Notes under the pieces: generated by a model
Database searches by the model: none
The model's input: only the letters and a program-made list of their open reading frames with translations
What the model was told of the DNA's origin: nothing
DNA from: Bigelowiella natans CCMP2755
Lineage: Eukaryota; Cercozoa; Chlorarachniophyceae
Direction: 5' to 3'
Assembly: GCA_000320545.1 (NCBI GenBank)
Contig: ADNK01001791.1
Location: 37,832-101,831 of the forward strand
DNA: 64,000 nucleotides
Shown here: positions 26,650 through 38,671 of the stretch, in pieces
Layout of the letters: every line of letters begins with the position of its first letter
How positions within the stretch are numbered: the first letter of the stretch is position 1
Made by a program: the position numbers and the translations under genes

Positions 26650-26863
26650 TCATGCATTCACTCACTCTCGCCCGCAAATTAGTCACGTAAACCAATTATA
26701 CGTATTGTCCGCCGAAATGAAGATAAAATATGATATTGCTTACGTTCGCATAAAACCATGTGATCTGTTGTGGTATTTCGGGTCGCTTAATCCTCTCACA
26801 CGTCGCTCCACATAAGGCTAATAAAAATACAAAAGCTGCAAGCTCTAGTCTCTTCAGTCCCAT
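25794..26863 (-). CDS. Small secreted Cys-containing protein (unknown)
   Basis: Five exons, 26863-26744, 26470-26420, 26310-26212, 26104-26024 and 25958-25794, are all phase 0 and sum to 516 nt (171 aa). The N terminus is a textbook signal peptide: basic MGLKRLE, a hydrophobic core to residue 19 and a likely cleavage after GATC or nearby. The mature part has about eight cysteines, including CAVCN and GCYAFNFYD, with likely N-glycosylation sites such as NST. No membrane anchor follows. The mature protein should be secreted or lumenal and disulfide-bonded. I do not recognise the family. The strict phase-0 exon layout is compatible with module-like exons. Confidence 0.75.
26566..26647. repeat. 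(AT)n(GA)n compound microsatellite
   Basis: AT units interrupted once, followed by about 19 GA units, in the first intron of the secreted-protein gene; a (CA)n run lies nearby at about 26500-26518. Confidence 0.9.
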
Positions 26864-27524
26864 ATCCAAACCCTAGGAAGAAGGAAAGAAAGAAAGAAAG
26901 AAAGAAAGAAATATTTGTGCAACCAGATTACAGCACAATCACACCACATCTACACCTAAACATACACAGAATCACAGCATATTCGAGTTCACAATACTCG
27001 CACACGAACACACCGCTACCATATACAAATAGATGTATTCACACATACGTACGCACACAACTTACTTAGTGCATCAAATGCACACACATACACACATACA
27101 CATGTACATGTTCCAAAATACATCCACACGCAATTCTCACTCCCTCACTCATATCTCTCTCTCTCTCTCTCTCTTTTCTCCCTCCCCCCCCCCCCCCCCC
27201 ATACACACACTATTTTGTGCTAAAGCATTTCACCATGCTAAGAAGGCGACTGTCTATTGTAGCCCGTGTGGGCAGGCATGAATTAAGAAAGAGATTATTC
27301 TGTGTAATAAGTGAATGAATGGAACTACACACAACATGTATTTTGAGGGAAAAACATCTAAAAATAAGACCCAAAAAAACTACGACAATTCGTGGTTATT
27401 TTTCCGTTCGAGGCTGTATTACCTTTTTGTTTCGGGTTCTAATAGCGCGTGAAACTACGTAAATAATCCTTTTATTGCAGCACAGGACAAAACAACAACT
27501 ACAACACTTTTAGATCATTTGGCA
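26864..27524. other. Divergent intergenic region
   Basis: Lies between the start codons of the secreted-protein gene and GPN1. It contains an (AAAG)n run at about 26882-26911, dense CACA words, a (CT)n run at about 27152-27173 and a 17-C run at about 27184-27200. No exon is supported. Confidence 0.6.
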
Positions 27525-28754
27525 ATGGAGCGGCCGGAGGCCTCTTCCGCTGCTGCTACGGCAGCCGCAGCTACAGCTGCCTCGCCCTCCAAAGTTACCG
27601 TGGAGAACTGCGATGAGGAGAGCAATGTTACACAACGCGATCAGGATGGAAGTGAGGATCAGGATAGCAAGAAGGGGCAGAGCAAGACGACGGGGACTAT
27701 GAAGAAGGAGGAGGAGGAGGGGAAGAAGAAGAAGAAGAAAAAGCCAATCGTTTGCCTGATCATTGGGATGGCTGGGAGCGGAAAGGTCGAATTTCTCTCC
27801 AGCTTCTACTTCTCCATTCTAACAGTTTGCCGTGCTACTACAGTCTAAATGGCAGCTCCTCCCCTCTCCGCACACTCCTTTTCTTACTACTTTTTATCAT
27901 CATCACGTAGACAACTCTCCTGCAACGGCTCAATTCCCATTCACATCAGCACAAAATTCCAAGGTGTGTGTGTAAGAATATGTCTGTAAGTGTGTGTATT
28001 TCAGTGGTAGTAGAAGGTATACGATCAGACGATCCCCCCCCCCTCCTCCAACTAGTACGACCTAATCAATGAGCTAGTCTTCAAGTTCCCACCGAGTTCT
28101 GTCCTTTCCATTGTGGTGATCATGGCTAAGCGTCATTTTCTACTGTTCTTCTCCTCTTCCTCCTTCTCTTCCTCCTTCTCTTCTTCCTCCTCCTCCTCCT
28201 CCTCCTCCTTCCCTCTTCTTCTTCTTCACGATTTCAGCTACATCCTTAATCTAGACCCTGCGGTAGCAAAGGTGCCATACTCTCCTAATATTGACATTCG
28301 AGAGACTGTTCAGTACAAGGTATGGAAACTAATGTAGTTTATCTTAGTTCATTGCGTGCAAACCACGTCCAGTTGAATCCTTTGGTGGTTCCATCGAAGA
28401 GAGTCGTCTAGCCTGCCCTGGTAGCGCAAACCCAGTACTTCTTCTGTTTTTCAGGAGGTGATGAAGCAGTATAATCTCGGACCGAATGGTGGCATTTTGA
28501 CCGCGCTCAACCTCTTCGCAACCAGATTTGGACAGGTTGTACATGGGTGTCTGCTGAGCACAGCCGCGAGCTATCGCTTGATCTGCTGCTATTCTTCTCC
28601 TGATGAATAACTTGCTTGTATCCACCGAATAGAAAGTGATCATGCTTGTTTCCCTAGCATAGAGCATGGTAGACACAATCGACTCACCACCATCCCCAAC
28701 ATACGTGCTGAGTATTACAGCAACACTACAGGTCATCAAGAACATGCGATGATA

Positions 28755-28787
<33 letters not shown>

Positions 28788-29220
28788 GCATACTTCCAAA
28801 GGTGATGGGATTTGTCGATAAACGCGCGGAAGAAGTGAAGTATTGTTACGTTGACACACCTGGGCAGATCGAGGTATTATTTGAGAATGAGGAGGGAAGT
28901 GGGCGAGACTAAACAGAAGACATACCACACACACAGAATCACACACACACACACACACACGCAATTGATGTTCACAGACGTATGCGTGCGTACGCGATTG
29001 CTCAGAGTACGATGATAACCTTTTGGATGTTCTGTGACTACTACTTCTACCACAAACCTTAATTCTCCTCCCCCTCCCCTCCCCCCCCCTCCTCCTCCTC
29101 CTCCTCCTAATAATAATAATAAAAACTACTTCTTGGAAGGTGTTTACGTGGTCAGCATCCGGTCAGATTATTACAGAGACTTTCGCATCTTCATATCCAA
29201 CGGTAGTTTGTGTAGTAGTG

Positions 29221-29261
<41 letters not shown>

Positions 29262-30042
29262 GGTAGTAGCGGGAGAGCAACTGCTTGATTGCTGAATCAT
29301 CCCATCTCTTCATCTTCGTCAGGTGCTGGTGTACGTGGTAGATACGCCGCGTACTGTGAACAGCCCGACTACATTCATGTCCAATATGATGTATGCATGC
29401 AGGTACTACCACTAGTACTTGTATTATATAGTTTTTGCTGTTGTTGTTGTTGTTGTTGTTATTGGTGTTGTAATGTCCCTTTTCGCAACGACGAGTGTGA
29501 TGGTGGTGGTGGTGATGATGATGACTACTAAAAGCACGCAGAATAGAGATACAACGACATCTATCGATGGGTGCTCTGCATGCTAGTTTGCAGATTTTGG
29601 TGGTTGGAATGCATCATTCGTGTGTTGTGTTATACGATAATATTTATCGAGGATGAGAGCGTCCCTGTATGTTGATGCTGTACATGCTAGCGTGATCACT
29701 ATCACCACCACCACCGTTTCACCATCTTCCTCTCTTTTCCCATAACACGTAGCATCATGTACAAGTCGCAGTTACCGTTCATCATCGCATTTAACAAGGT
29801 GGAGGTTACTTCCCACGAGACAGCAACACGGTATGTAGTAGTAGTAGTAGTAGTAGAACTAGTACTAGTACTAGTAGCAGCAGCAGCAGTACAAAGTAGT
29901 ATTAGTAGCAGTATTAGCGGCCTGGTGATTCCAAGCAGACGAGAGATGAGGCAAGCAACATCCCAATTTCACCACCATCATCTTTGCAGCTCCTATCGTT
30001 AATATTTCTTGCAATCAATCAGCAGCTGCTGTTATGCTGCTT

Positions 30043-30073
<31 letters not shown>

Positions 30074-30480
30074 ACATATACATATAGGTGGATGACCGAC
30101 TTCGATGCCTTTCAGGAGGCTATAAATCAAGACAAGTAATCATCGTTCTATTCCAAAGAATATCGATTGTGTGTTGCTTAGCATTCAATAGCAGCAGCAG
30201 CAGCAGCAGCAGCAGCAGTGAGAGGCAATGATAGTTCTGCCTTTGGGGAGCAAGCGTCTTGCTTCGTTTCTTCTCGGTTGCTAGTATAACAATTGTAATA
30301 TATTACCACTACTACTACTACTACTACTAATACTACTATTGTTGATTACTAGGTCTTACATGTCCACATTCACACGCTCCATGAGCTTAGTGCTGGATGA
30401 GTTCTACAAGTAAGTTGCAGTACTACGACATCATATTTCAACCAGCGAAGAAGTAGTAGACGCGTAAGCAGGACGAGGCG

Positions 30481-30516
<36 letters not shown>

Positions 30517-30735
30517 TTACACTCTTGTGGTACACTTAAACAATTTGATGAAAATAAAAGGAATATTCGAACGGTGGGGGTCTCCGCAGCTACGGGCCTT
30601 GTAAGATTTGATTTTCCCCAAATAACTCGAAACAACGTTCATTCCTCCAAATTAGCACCACAAACGCGCCCAACTGGCTCTAGTAGCACATTTTTTAGAA
30701 GACAAATAATGCCATGTATTATACAAATTTAAAAC

Positions 30736-30814
<79 letters not shown>

Positions 30815-31161
30815 GTGTGTGACGCACTCGGCAGGGAATTGACAAGTTTTATGAAGCTGTGGAGAGTGCAGCAAAGGAGTAAGAATTCATTTCTTCTCTA
30901 AAAAAAGATGTAGTAATTATGATCATGTCTCTAGTCTTTGAGCAAATATCAGCTTCTATACAATATTTGCGTGGATTGGGATAGCTTGTAGTAGTAATAG
31001 CACCTATCATGTCGTATATTGTCTTTCTATTAGTATTAGTGTTGTCATTACGTGATTATGATGATGATTATGATGAAGATGATGATGATGACGCAAAAGA
31101 GAGAGGACTACATGTATTAGGATGTATCAGTGCAGTAGCGCTTGCATCCTGCTGAGGATTG

Positions 31162-31245
<84 letters not shown>

Positions 31246-31814
31246 TGCGTGTGTTTCTTTCCTTTTTCCCTTTGATACTGCGTATTAGGTATGAGGAGGT
31301 GTTCATGCCGATGATGGAAAAGAAACGAAAACTTGCGGCAGAGCGAAAGGTAAAAAATAACGATTAAGCGATGAGTAACTTCATACACCCGCACAAACAA
31401 AATCAATATACAAGGGAGAACGACGATCCGTTGTTGTTGTCAATTGTGCTTCTGAGTCCACAGTAGCGACCGAGAAAACGGTCTTATTTTGTGGTTATGA
31501 ATGAACACCTGCTTTGGTATGTGCTGGTGGTTTCTGTGCATTTCATGCGCCGGCCATATCAGGCTGAGAAGGAAAAGAGAGAAATTGCCAAGATTAAGAA
31601 GGAAATGCAAGATTCCAAAGGACTGAAAGTAAGTGCTCCCATCATCACATTCTCGATAGCTAGCTGATAAATTTTGGAGTAGCTGTACTTATTCTCCGCT
31701 CGTCAACTGTATTGTTGTATTTTATAGGCAATGAATCACGAAGATGAGGGGGATGAAGGGGGCAATTATAAGCGTGTTCCGAAACGGATGCCTGACGGAG
31801 GCATTCACCTTTGA
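27525..31814 (+). CDS. GPN1: GPN-loop GTPase 1 (XAB1/Npa3 family)
   Basis: Fifteen exons (27525-27785, 27911-27963, 28238-28319, 28455-28535, 28802-28873, 29140-29202, 29323-29402, 29753-29830, 30088-30135, 30353-30409, 30561-30600, 30835-30878, 31289-31349, 31563-31628, 31728-31814) sum to 1,173 nt and 390 aa. The P-loop GMAGSGKTTLL is split by intron 1. The family-defining GPN loop reads [15 protein letters not shown]3 is DTPGQIE, G4 is FNKVEVT and G5 is VGVSAATG. In G4 the usual Asp of NKxD is Glu, which may affect guanine contact. The first 70 residues are Ala/Glu/Lys low complexity and the C terminus is a charged helix, as usual. GPN1 works with GPN3 in cytoplasmic assembly and nuclear import of RNA polymerase II. 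Confidence 0.95.
30740..30812. repeat. (AT)n microsatellite pair
   Basis: Two AT runs separated by a few bases and followed by GT units, immediately upstream of the GPN1 exon at 30835. Confidence 0.9.
31162..31247. repeat. (CT)n(GT)n compound microsatellite
   Basis: About 33 CT units with one interruption, then about 9 GT units, in the GPN1 intron before the exon at 31289. Confidence 0.9.
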
Positions 31815-31849
31815 AATAGTAAATATATGACAATTGTATCATCAGACGA

Positions 31850-32720
31850 GATGAGCATGGATTTCAGGTTGCACTCCTTTTGAGAAGCATGAAGAATTAG
31901 ATTAGCTTGTTCTCGAGAAATGCTAGTAGATAAAAAATTTCTAGCCATATTACCGTTTTCGGATCAATCTAATCCACTCAAATTGTGCGAGCGCAGCGTA
32001 TACGTCGTGCTCGCATACAATAGTAACATAGCATAGCATGATATGCTTTTTCTGTCTAGCTGTAGCAGTTATGAATCTTTAAGAGACAAGTAGTGTGTCT
32101 CTAAAATCAGTAAATCTAAAGCTGTAGCTTGATGTAGCTCTCTACAGCGGTCATTAGCGATCATCGCTACTTCTGGTCTAGTAATACTAGAGAACTAGCT
32201 ATGCATGTGTGGATGCGATGAGCTATGGTGCGGGCGCATTAGCGCTGTAGCCGCTGCATTGCACAGCTACATCAGGATGACCATTGAAAAAATTTAATTC
32301 TTCATTACATCCGTCTCATAGTGCGGGCGCGCTAGCGCGGGCACAGCGAGGCTAGTACGTGAGTACGCTACCATGACGAACGCTGGAACAACATCACATC
32401 GAGCGCACATGTAGCGATAGGCATAATAGCTAGACAGGCTTGTGTGACCTCCTATGATGCTACATAGGATGTATGCGTGTCGCATATATAGTTGCGTCGA
32501 TACGTGTCGAGGCAAATAGCTGGCGTTATTACTGCCGCGCCTAGCTAGCTAGAGCCGTCTAGCTAGGCGTGAGTCGTTCGCGGCATCGTATCGTTCACAC
32601 ACACTGCGCGTGCACAGCATTTGGATGATTGGTCAAGCTGGTAGCCACATATTCATGTGTACACATATGATTGTGCATGCTAGTATGCTATTAATCACGC
32701 TTTGTTACATTAAAAGATTC
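31850..32720. other. CTAG-rich palindromic intergenic island D
   Basis: Lies between the convergent stop codons of GPN1 and the syntaxin gene. CTAG is heavily over-represented (for example clusters at about 32160-32200 and 32540-32572), with GCTAGCGC and CATATG words. No exon is supported. Confidence 0.7.
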
Positions 32721-32787
32721 CCTAGTGTGCCGCTTTGATAGAACGATGGTACTAGCTGTGCGAACCAGTTTCTATGGCCCTCCAACT

Positions 32788-33723
32788 TTACTTATTATCA
32801 TCACCGCCCTTATCATCGAAAGCACCAGTTATCGAAAGAATGATAATTATGATGACTGCAAGAACTATCATTGCTATTACGAAACAGATAAGCATTTTCT
32901 TTCTCGCGGCGAACTGATATTCTGCAGCAGCATGAAGTTCGACCACCGCCTCCCCAGTGTATTCCTTTGCTTGCGACACGTGGCAAGTAATATTGTCTAT
33001 TGTTTCTTGCTGCGCATCAACCAGTGCAGCCATTTCGTGGAACATCTCCAGAATCTCTTGTACGCCTTGGTTTATTTGTTTCACTTCATCAGCCTGAGCA
33101 AGCAAACGACCTAACTCTTGTTCCTCTCCGTTCATCTGCTGTTCAATAAACTGTTTATCCAAACCCTTCTCGATAAGTTCTTCAGCCTTCTCGGTTGTCA
33201 AATTATTGCTCAAGAACTTGAGGTCGCGCACCTGCCTGTTGTGTACCTTGTCTTTGAACATTTTCGCCAGAGAAGTGTATCTCTTGTGTGCCAGAAAGTA
33301 TTTTCGCATGTAGAAATTGTACATATTATCCCTGATCTCAACTTCAACGGAGCCATCTTCCCTAGAGTTTGACCTGAACTTCTCATTTTGATCCTTCAAC
33401 CCCCCCTTATCAGTCAGTGTCTTCTTCAAGCGGACAGATGAGGCCCGGGCCTTCTTGAGTTTCTTGTCAATATCTGAAATGATTCGATTTTTTTGCTCCT
33501 CAACGTATACGTTATCAATTTCTTCTTTAGCCTTGGCAATGTGATCACTACAAGCTTCAAGAAATTCAATGTCCTTCCTGATGGGTTCATACTTCGTTAG
33601 CTCCAACCGAAAACTCTCGTCTTCCTTTGAGTCAGCAGCACCGTTCTCTACATCCGTATCCCCCACGTTGACATCATCAAATCCGAAAAGTGTTATCAGA
33701 GAGTGCACTTGGGCCGACGGCAT
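32788..33723 (-). CDS. Syntaxin (Qa-SNARE)
   Basis: One intronless frame of 311 aa from the ATG at 33723. An N-terminal helical region (about 40-165) is Lys/Glu-rich and would form the Habc bundle. The SNARE motif spans about 204-262, ending in the pattern EMFHEMAALVDAQQETIDNI; Gln238 aligns with the zero-layer glutamine of syntaxins. A C-terminal membrane anchor (about 278-299, rich in Val and Ile) is followed by a short acidic tail. This is the plasma-membrane/endomembrane syntaxin architecture. Qa-SNAREs pair with Qb, Qc and R-SNAREs to drive membrane fusion. Which compartment it serves cannot be read from the sequence. Confidence 0.93.
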   Translation of the reverse strand: MPSAQVHSLITLFGFDDVNVGDTDVENGAADSKEDESFRLELTKYEPIRKDIEFLEACSDHIAKAKEEIDNVYVEEQKNRIISDIDKKLKKARASSVRLKKTLTDKGGLKDQNEKFRSNSREDGSVEVEIRDNMYNFYMRKYFLAHKRYTSLAKMFKDKVHNRQVRDLKFLSNNLTTEKAEELIEKGLDKQFIEQQMNGEEQELGRLLAQADEVKQINQGVQEILEMFHEMAALVDAQQETIDNITCHVSQAKEYTGEAVVELHAAAEYQFAARKKMLICFVIAMIVLAVIIIIILSITGAFDDKGGDDNK

Positions 33724-33989
33724 GGTTCACCTGCGAAGACAGACATGTTTTGAGAAAGGTCTCCCAGATGGAAAAATTCAGCATCCACAGTGGATATTTA
33801 GATATGATTCGGCTGTAAGCCCCCCAGCTAGCAAACAAAACTCTGATACCTATTTCCCAGTCCTTCGGTTCCCTTCCCTCAAAAGATTGACGGACGAGAT
33901 ATGGGGAGGCGGGATGGAGGTTTGCAGTGTGTTCAACCGTATCAAGCAACTTTCAGATCGAAAGGTGTGAGAGAAAATTGTGCACAATC

Positions 33990-35620
33990 TCTATTTTATC
34001 CCTATAATTGCTTTATCTTTAAGTCTCTATCACTAAATGTAAGGCTTTAGGGTAAGTCACATATTCTGATGTTGAAAGTCTTCTTCTAAATCCAACCCAA
34101 GTAGAACGACCAAATCTTCTGAAAAACCAAAAGATGGCCTGCGTTTTGGGCAGCTTTTGGGGCAAAATCGCGACGTAATGTCTCGAAAAATCTCTGGTGA
34201 ATCCAGAAAATCTCGCATTCTGATTCCATCGCGACATGGTTGCTGCGTGTTTGTGCGTGTCCAGATGTCCCCTTGTGGTTCTTGCTCATGTGCTCATGTG
34301 GTTTGCATCAATGATTCATTCATTGCTCATTGTTCATTGTTCATTGGCTGAAAATTGTTGTGGTTGTGAGAAAGAAAGACAAATTGCGTGACGATGCATC
34401 CCCCTCTAGCTAGCTAGCTAGCTGGCCCTTGTGTCGCAAGTGTCAGTGTTTGTGCGTCAGTTGCTTCTTCGTCCCGCCTTGATTGCAGTTTTTCACGTTC
34501 ACGTCGTCGAATTTTGTGCACATGGCTAGCTGGTCCCAAACCTTTCTCAAGGTCGAAGGTTTCGCTTGACGACGAACAATCCTGTTCCTTCTGCATCGCT
34601 TTCGTGGTTGCGGTGGTGCTCTCTGGCTCTCGGTGAGCTGCCGCGCAGTGTCGAGTTCCCGGGCAAGGAAACACGTCTTTGAGGATGAACTCATCAAATT
34701 TCTGTCGATAATCCTCCATCTGAATCGTTTGCAGCCACTCGACGTAGCCCGGATCGACCATCACACCGCACACCGCGCAAGCATGGCTGTTGCACGTTCC
34801 TGGACAACAAGAGCACGAGCACATGTCGTTCTGCTCAGCGAGGTCGATTTGATGGCATCCGTGAGCTCGTCGACCGCTTGGATGCGATTTTTCAACAAAC
34901 GTGACACATGCTCATGATGGACAAAGCAATGTGACATGCACGTCACTAGCTAGCTAGATCACATGTGCAACGTGCAGCGTCTGGACGTTGCACGTCCATC
35001 ACATTGTGATCGTTCAGCGTTTGTGACGTTCCCGCCCTTTTCGCCTTTTGCGACTCGTGAGAACGCAAATGAATCGCGCAAACTAGCAAATCACGTTGCG
35101 ACGCGACTTGACTCCTTGCAAGTTCGTTCGTGACCTGCACAAGCGCGCACACGTGGCTTTGCGTATGTTTGCTGCCACACGACACGTGCAGTGGTGCGTG
35201 CACTGCGGCGAGGCGTGACACGAGTTGCGACATGAACACTTCGCTCTGAACTCACGTTGCACGCACATTGCACACACGTGCGCGCGCGTGCAGCCACGTG
35301 TCACGCAACTGCATGGATGTGTAGATGCTCACACATGACGATGATGACATTTTGCTCTTTAGCTCTGTGTCCACACAAGCGATGCGATGCAGCAACAAAA
35401 AAGAAATGCGTCGCAAATTTAGCGTTCATTCGGTTGTGAGCAACTTTCGTGTGTTGTGTCCATTGTTTTCGAACTCTTTGCTTCAAGAAAGATAAGAACG
35501 ATGCAACGCAAGTTGATCTCTCATGTGTGCTTGAGATCAGGTGGACACTCTTTGCACGTCACGCACTCATTGTGACTGCTTCTTGATGTCTTGCTCACGG
35601 AACAGCCAACTTTCTTTCTT
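33990..35620. other. Palindrome-rich intergenic island E
   Basis: The largest island, about 1.6 kb, between the syntaxin start and the stop of the minus-strand gene at 35650. It has four overlapping CTAG at about 34406-34421, another CTAG cluster at 34947-34960, and many TGCACG, CACGTG and CATG words. A minus frame at 34824-34414 with Cys clusters (CSCSCCPGTC, CAVCG) is discussed among the findings; no splice-supported gene is present. Confidence 0.65.
34258..34350 (+). repeat. Dispersed repeat, copy 2
   Basis: Counterpart of 22685-22775: the same order of blocks (GTGGTTCTTGCTCA, GTGGTTTGCATCA, CATTGTTCATTGTTCA) with diverged spacers. Confidence 0.6.
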
Positions 35621-35649
35621 TTGATCCACAAAGGGTAAGTCAAAGATGG

Positions 35650-36327
35650 TCAAAATCCGCGAATCCCCACCTGAAGTACATGCATGTGAACTGCTGCCAC
35701 TTGTAATGAAACAAATAACCATGTAGTAAAATCTACAAAGGACAGGAAATTCATCGAAAGAAATATTGAATTTAGATTTTCACCATGATCTGGATCGTAT
35801 CCCCCTTTCAAAACGACATGGGATTCTACAAATTCTTTCAGTTCCTTTTCATCTCCAAACTAACCAAACAAGAAAATTGAAAACTTAATCGGAAGACATG
35901 CGTAAAAATCACTTGATTATTGGCCAAATAGAAATACAAACTTCTCCACACTTCTTTCGAAGAACATGTGGCTAGGCAAGGCAATCTCACCGGAAATAAG
36001 TCGCGGAAGTACTCGGTGTAGATATTCTGAAGCTGGATGGCATAGAGAAAGGGATGTAAACGAAAAAGTATAGGTAGATAGCCATGCCAAAATATGCCCA
36101 TTCAAGTGGATACGAGACTAATGAGAGTAGGTGCATTTCATTGTCTGTTGATTTTTCGTTGTGACGTATTCGACTCGATCGCGGCTCGATCTCTCAACCA
36201 CCTCGCCAACCCCCCCCTGCATACACATTTGAACTCTACTCGCCTAAACTTCGGTTTGAAAACACTTCATCATGTCGCACCACAGAACCGATGATCTACT
36301 TCGATTAGATGTACTTGCTACATATGT

Positions 36328-36370
<43 letters not shown>

Positions 36371-37000
36371 TATTTATATGACCGGCTGGAATATGTTATT
36401 TTCGTCGGTATTTGAAGGAATCACTGGGTTTATTTTTACCGGAATGCACTTTTTCATCTTATACTCAGCCTATTATGTAAATATAAAATATAGAATTTAT
36501 ATATTTCTTTAATAAACATCCATGCTCGCAGTGCGTGGACTAGGGACCTCAACGAACACTTTTCAAATCGAAAGACTCGTATAAGTACCAACACAAACAT
36601 GGACAAACAAGGGTGAGAGGGGAAAGAAGGAACACATCTTACGATTTGAAACGTGGAGTCAATCTTTGCGTCTAGTTTGAAGTATGCACGCAGCACAGGA
36701 TCGCAAGCAGATGTAGTCATAGGCCCCTCTTTTCCATCGACAGAATTGGAGGGTACTCTTCGCTTCATCACTTGAGCTTGAGGAAAGAAGACGGACAGCA
36801 TTTGATGCCTCCTACGAGAACACATTCGTAAGACTTATGTAACGAAACGCTCTCTACTTCCCCCCTCCAGTCACTACTCACCCATTACGCTGGTACTTCC
36901 AGGTGCTTCTTCCTCCAAGCTGATTGTTTTCGTAATTAAGATGGTTATGTAGGAATTGTGGGAGAGATGACCGCTGCTAGCAGCAGCCATTTTCTTATAA

Positions 37001-37043
<43 letters not shown>

Positions 37044-37447
37044 CATATAAAATAATTTATCATATTGTACCTACTTCTTCTCTCTAATTTTGACATACCT
37101 CTGAGATTTTCAGTTCTTCTAGGTAAAAGTCCAGCACGTCAAGTACTTTCTGCACAAAGAAGGTCATGGTCACATTCATCCAATAACTGTCGCAGTAGTA
37201 TATCTTAGTAGCAATAACAATAGTAGTGAAAAGAACAACCTTTTCGATGTCAACACTCGTCATTGTTTCGGGTATCCCGCTGAGCTCAAAATGGGGTGAG
37301 TTGTAATAGTCTCCCTCCCTCGTCTTCTTCTGCTGAAAGAGATTTCTGTTTCCAGAAGTGCTTCCATCCAACTTTTTCTCTTCTACTTTCGATTTTTGCT
37401 CCGCTAATTATATACAAAGATATTAGAAGAACAAGTACGCTCTCTTG

Positions 37448-37509
<62 letters not shown>

Positions 37510-37711
37510 GAACGCACACCGTAGAACCATCATTACGTTCTGGTTGTTGATTTTGAAAACGATTTTTCGACTGCATCTGTATCCATTGATTTCCTTTCTG
37601 CATTAGCCTATGCAGCACCAAACACATGCAGTAAGAAATGAGGAAGAAATCACGATGCCAATTAGATATTGAGTTTTACTCCATGCATGTTGTAACATGT
37701 AAGCGCGAGTT

Positions 37712-37761
<50 letters not shown>

Positions 37762-38040
37762 CACACACACACAATATAAGGAAAAATATATTAATAGTGC
37801 GCTAGTAACGTGCGAAAGATAAATGAATACACACAATCAAATCTACCCATGCATCATGCTGCGAAGGGTGGTCTTTTGCTCCTCTTCGTAGCATGCACTT
37901 AATCTGGTTGTTAAGTTAAAAGAACAGAGGCATAAATAATAATAATAATAATTATTATAATAATAACAATACAATAATATTTGGAACAATGATATGCACG
38001 GTTTCACAACAGTCTTGAATGCATTCACTCTCGAAAACAT
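35650..38040 (-). CDS. Unknown 341-aa protein, nine exons
   Basis: Exons 38040-37973, 37903-37847, 37607-37537, 37403-37240, 37149-37099, 36993-36878, 36811-36643, 36032-35913 and 35859-35650 stay in phase and total 1,026 nt. The N terminus (MFSRVNAFKT) is followed by a short hydrophobic run and a Gln/Lys-rich stretch. The middle contains a helical segment LDVLDFYLEELKISE and a Ser-rich linker. The C-terminal third is hydrophobic/aromatic (YTEYFRDLFP, SLYFYLANN, FTTWLFVSLQVAAVH) and may associate with membrane. I do not recognise the family. Its start codon lies only 37 nt beyond the stop of the upstream gene on the same strand, so the boundary between the two genes is uncertain. The last two exons could also be read with a small extra intron. 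Confidence 0.5.
36322..36367. repeat. (AT)n microsatellite
   Basis: AT run in the intron between exons 36811-36643 and 36032-35913 of the minus-strand gene; another (AT)n run lies at about 37008-37040. Confidence 0.9.
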
Positions 38041-38077
38041 TCTCACGATTTCTGTACTGTCTTTTTTTTATTTTTTA

Positions 38078-38639
38078 TTAAGATTTCTTGGCCACCAACC
38101 CCCAGTAGTTTTTGAATAGCGTTTTTGCCTTCCTCAAATCATCGCTCGGTGTAATCTGATAACCCAAGGCAGTTTATAGATGACAGCAGCAACAACAACA
38201 ATGATGATGATAAAATTTTTAGCCAAAACGCAGGCACATATTCCAATGATGATGATTGATGTGCACCTGAAACGAAGTAGAGCAGAGATCCGAGTTCTTA
38301 ATCCAGTAGCTCCTATCTTCTGTTTTCTGATGATGATATGGTGACATTATCGTCATCATTATCATATTGTCTATCACACTATTTCTTCTAATTACTACGA
38401 AGCGCGCGCGCGCGTGTACGTGTGCTATACGCAAGAAGACACGCAGAACCTGTCGTAATAGCATGCATGAGATGAGGTAATCTACCTTATTTTCTCCAAT
38501 TGCTGATTCATATTTAATATCGTTTCTTTCGTAAACGTCAAAGACAAAGCTCCATGGGTCTACGGGCTACATACATACGTCGTGTGAGCAACCCACCCAC
38601 GTACACACACACACAGAGAGAGAGAGACACACACACAGC

Positions 38640-38671
<32 letters not shown>

